The notes under the pieces were generated by a model. That model saw only the letters and a program-made list of their open reading frames with translations, was not told where the DNA came from and searched no databases. Made by a program: the position numbers and the translations under genes. This document shows positions 41,811 to 42,608 of a DNA stretch of 42,608 nt, piece by piece (the stretch's first letter is position 1; each line of letters begins with the position of its first letter). This stretch comes from Acidimicrobiaceae bacterium (lineage in GTDB: Bacteria > Actinomycetota > Acidimicrobiia > Acidimicrobiales > RAAP-2), in the NCBI GenBank assembly GCA_003161255.1, contig PMOQ01000028.1, positions 43,586 to 86,193 of the forward strand. Reading direction: 5' to 3'.

Positions 41811-42608
41811 GTGTTGGACGTGGAGGACTGGGCTGAGATCCGCCGGCTGTCGCGGTCGGAAGGTCTGTCGATAAAGGAGATCGCCCGCCAGACGGGCGTG
41901 GCCAGGAACACGGTGCGCACTGCGCTGCGCTCGAACACCCCGCCCGCCTATCAGCGGGAGGGAAAGGGTTCGATCGTGGACCCCTTCGAGCCGGAGATCC
42001 GGCGGCTGTTGATGGGGACACCACGCATGCCAGCGACGGTGATCGCCGAACGGATCGGCTGGACGCGGTCGCTGACGGTGCTGAAGGAACGGGTGCGCGA
42101 GCTGCGGCCGCTGTTCCTCCCGCCCGATCCATCTGGGCGCACGGAATATCGCCCCGGTGAGCTCGCCCAGTGGGACCTGTGGTTCCCACCCGCCGACGTG
42201 CCGCTCGAGGCCGGACAGATCGCCCGGCCGCCGGTGATCATCGGGGTCTGCGGTTACTCCCGGGTGATGGTCGGACGAATGATTCCTTCGCGCGAGGGCC
42301 ACCACATCTTGTCGGGGAACTTGGCCTGTCTCCAAGACCTCGGCGCGGTGCCGAGGGCCGGTGTCTATGACAACGAGGGTGCCCTGGTCTCTCGCCACGG
42401 CGGGAAGGTGAAGCTCTCGGACCCGTTCCAGCGCTTCAGAGGGGCCCTCGGCATGAAGGTGATCGTGCTGCGGCCGCGGGACCCCGAAGCCAAAGGGGTG
42501 GTGGAACGTCACAACGGCTATCTGGAAACGAGCTTCCTGCCCGGACGACGCTTCTCCTCGCCCCAGGACTTCAACGCCCAGCTGGCCGAGTGGCTGGAGC
42601 GGGCCAAC
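41811..42608 (+). CDS. istA: IS21-family transposase IstA, 3' end cut by window edge
   Basis: IstA is the DDE transposase of IS21 elements and acts with the ATPase IstB, which should lie beyond the right edge. The 266 visible residues begin at GTG 41811, just after GGAGGAAGAG. They start with a helix-turn-helix (IRRLSRSEGLSIKEIARQTGVARNTVRTAL), followed by the integrase core: the first Asp is in ELAQWDLWFPP, the second probably in VYDNEGALVSRHGG, and the Glu in RDPEAKGVVERHNGYLE. No frameshift is visible, so unlike the neighbouring elements it may be active. Confidence 0.9.
   Translation, partial: MLDVEDWAEIRRLSRSEGLSIKEIARQTGVARNTVRTALRSNTPPAYQREGKGSIVDPFEPEIRRLLMGTPRMPATVIAERIGWTRSLTVLKERVRELRPLFLPPDPSGRTEYRPGELAQWDLWFPPADVPLEAGQIARPPVIIGVCGYSRVMVGRMIPSREGHHILSGNLACLQDLGAVPRAGVYDNEGALVSRHGGKVKLSDPFQRFRGALGMKVIVLRPRDPEAKGVVERHNGYLETSFLPGRRFSSPQDFNAQLAEWLERAN

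Overview
The window is GC-rich bacterial chromosome that reads as Actinomycetota. Supporting signs are the mraZ-led division and wall cluster, a meso-DAP-type MurE (DNPR motif), a DUF3040 membrane protein, an MMPL exporter, ergothioneine genes, an IdeR/DtxR-like iron box and frequent GTG starts. The mix of a family 1 encapsulin with encapsulated ferritin and a LivFGHM-rich transport locus would suit an uncultured Acidimicrobiia-type actinobacterium; that placement is inference.

Layout. (1) 1-7561, minus strand: a dcw cluster in the order mraZ, rsmH, ftsL, ftsI, murE, mraY, ftsW (cut by the left edge). A readable promoter and an MraZ-type operator precede mraZ. murF and murD are missing from their usual places. 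(2) 7771-14152, minus strand: an enoyl-CoA hydratase homologue, a lipoate/biotin ligase-family protein, an HNH nuclease, a 92-residue conserved-looking protein, a ROK sugar kinase, a DUF3040 protein, a LapA-like protein and an MMPL exporter. (3) 14296-20157: a redox and iron neighbourhood with a nitronate monooxygenase-like enzyme, MsrA, a DUF427 protein, EgtB and EgtD, and an encapsulin shell translationally coupled to an encapsulated ferritin that carries a cargo-loading tail. (4) 20352-25461: a YihY/BrkB membrane protein facing Lon, then an iron-box-controlled Fe-binding lipoprotein coupled to an unknown protein.

(5) 25597-38717 is the most distinctive part: a branched-chain-amino-acid-type (Liv) transport locus built from fusions. 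LivH and LivM are one polypeptide. The two ATPases, LivF-like and LivG-like, are fused behind a 12-helix MFS-like domain. A third gene in the same operon encodes a binding lipoprotein. Two large paralogous binding proteins of 556 and 557 residues flank the locus on the plus strand, and the second is followed after 15 bases by an acyl-CoA synthetase. A PIN-domain toxin-antitoxin pair sits inside the locus. The layout suggests uptake of an organic acid that is then activated with CoA, but the substrate is unknown.

(6) 38966-42608: a secreted protein of unknown function, then a patch of mobile DNA. A decayed IS1182-like element with perfect terminal repeats and CTAG target duplications sits inside a decayed IS5-like transposase. 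An IS21-type element with an intact istA follows and runs off the right edge.

No rRNA, tRNA or CRISPR array was recognised. All homology calls come from reading motifs in the translated sequence; no database search was run.
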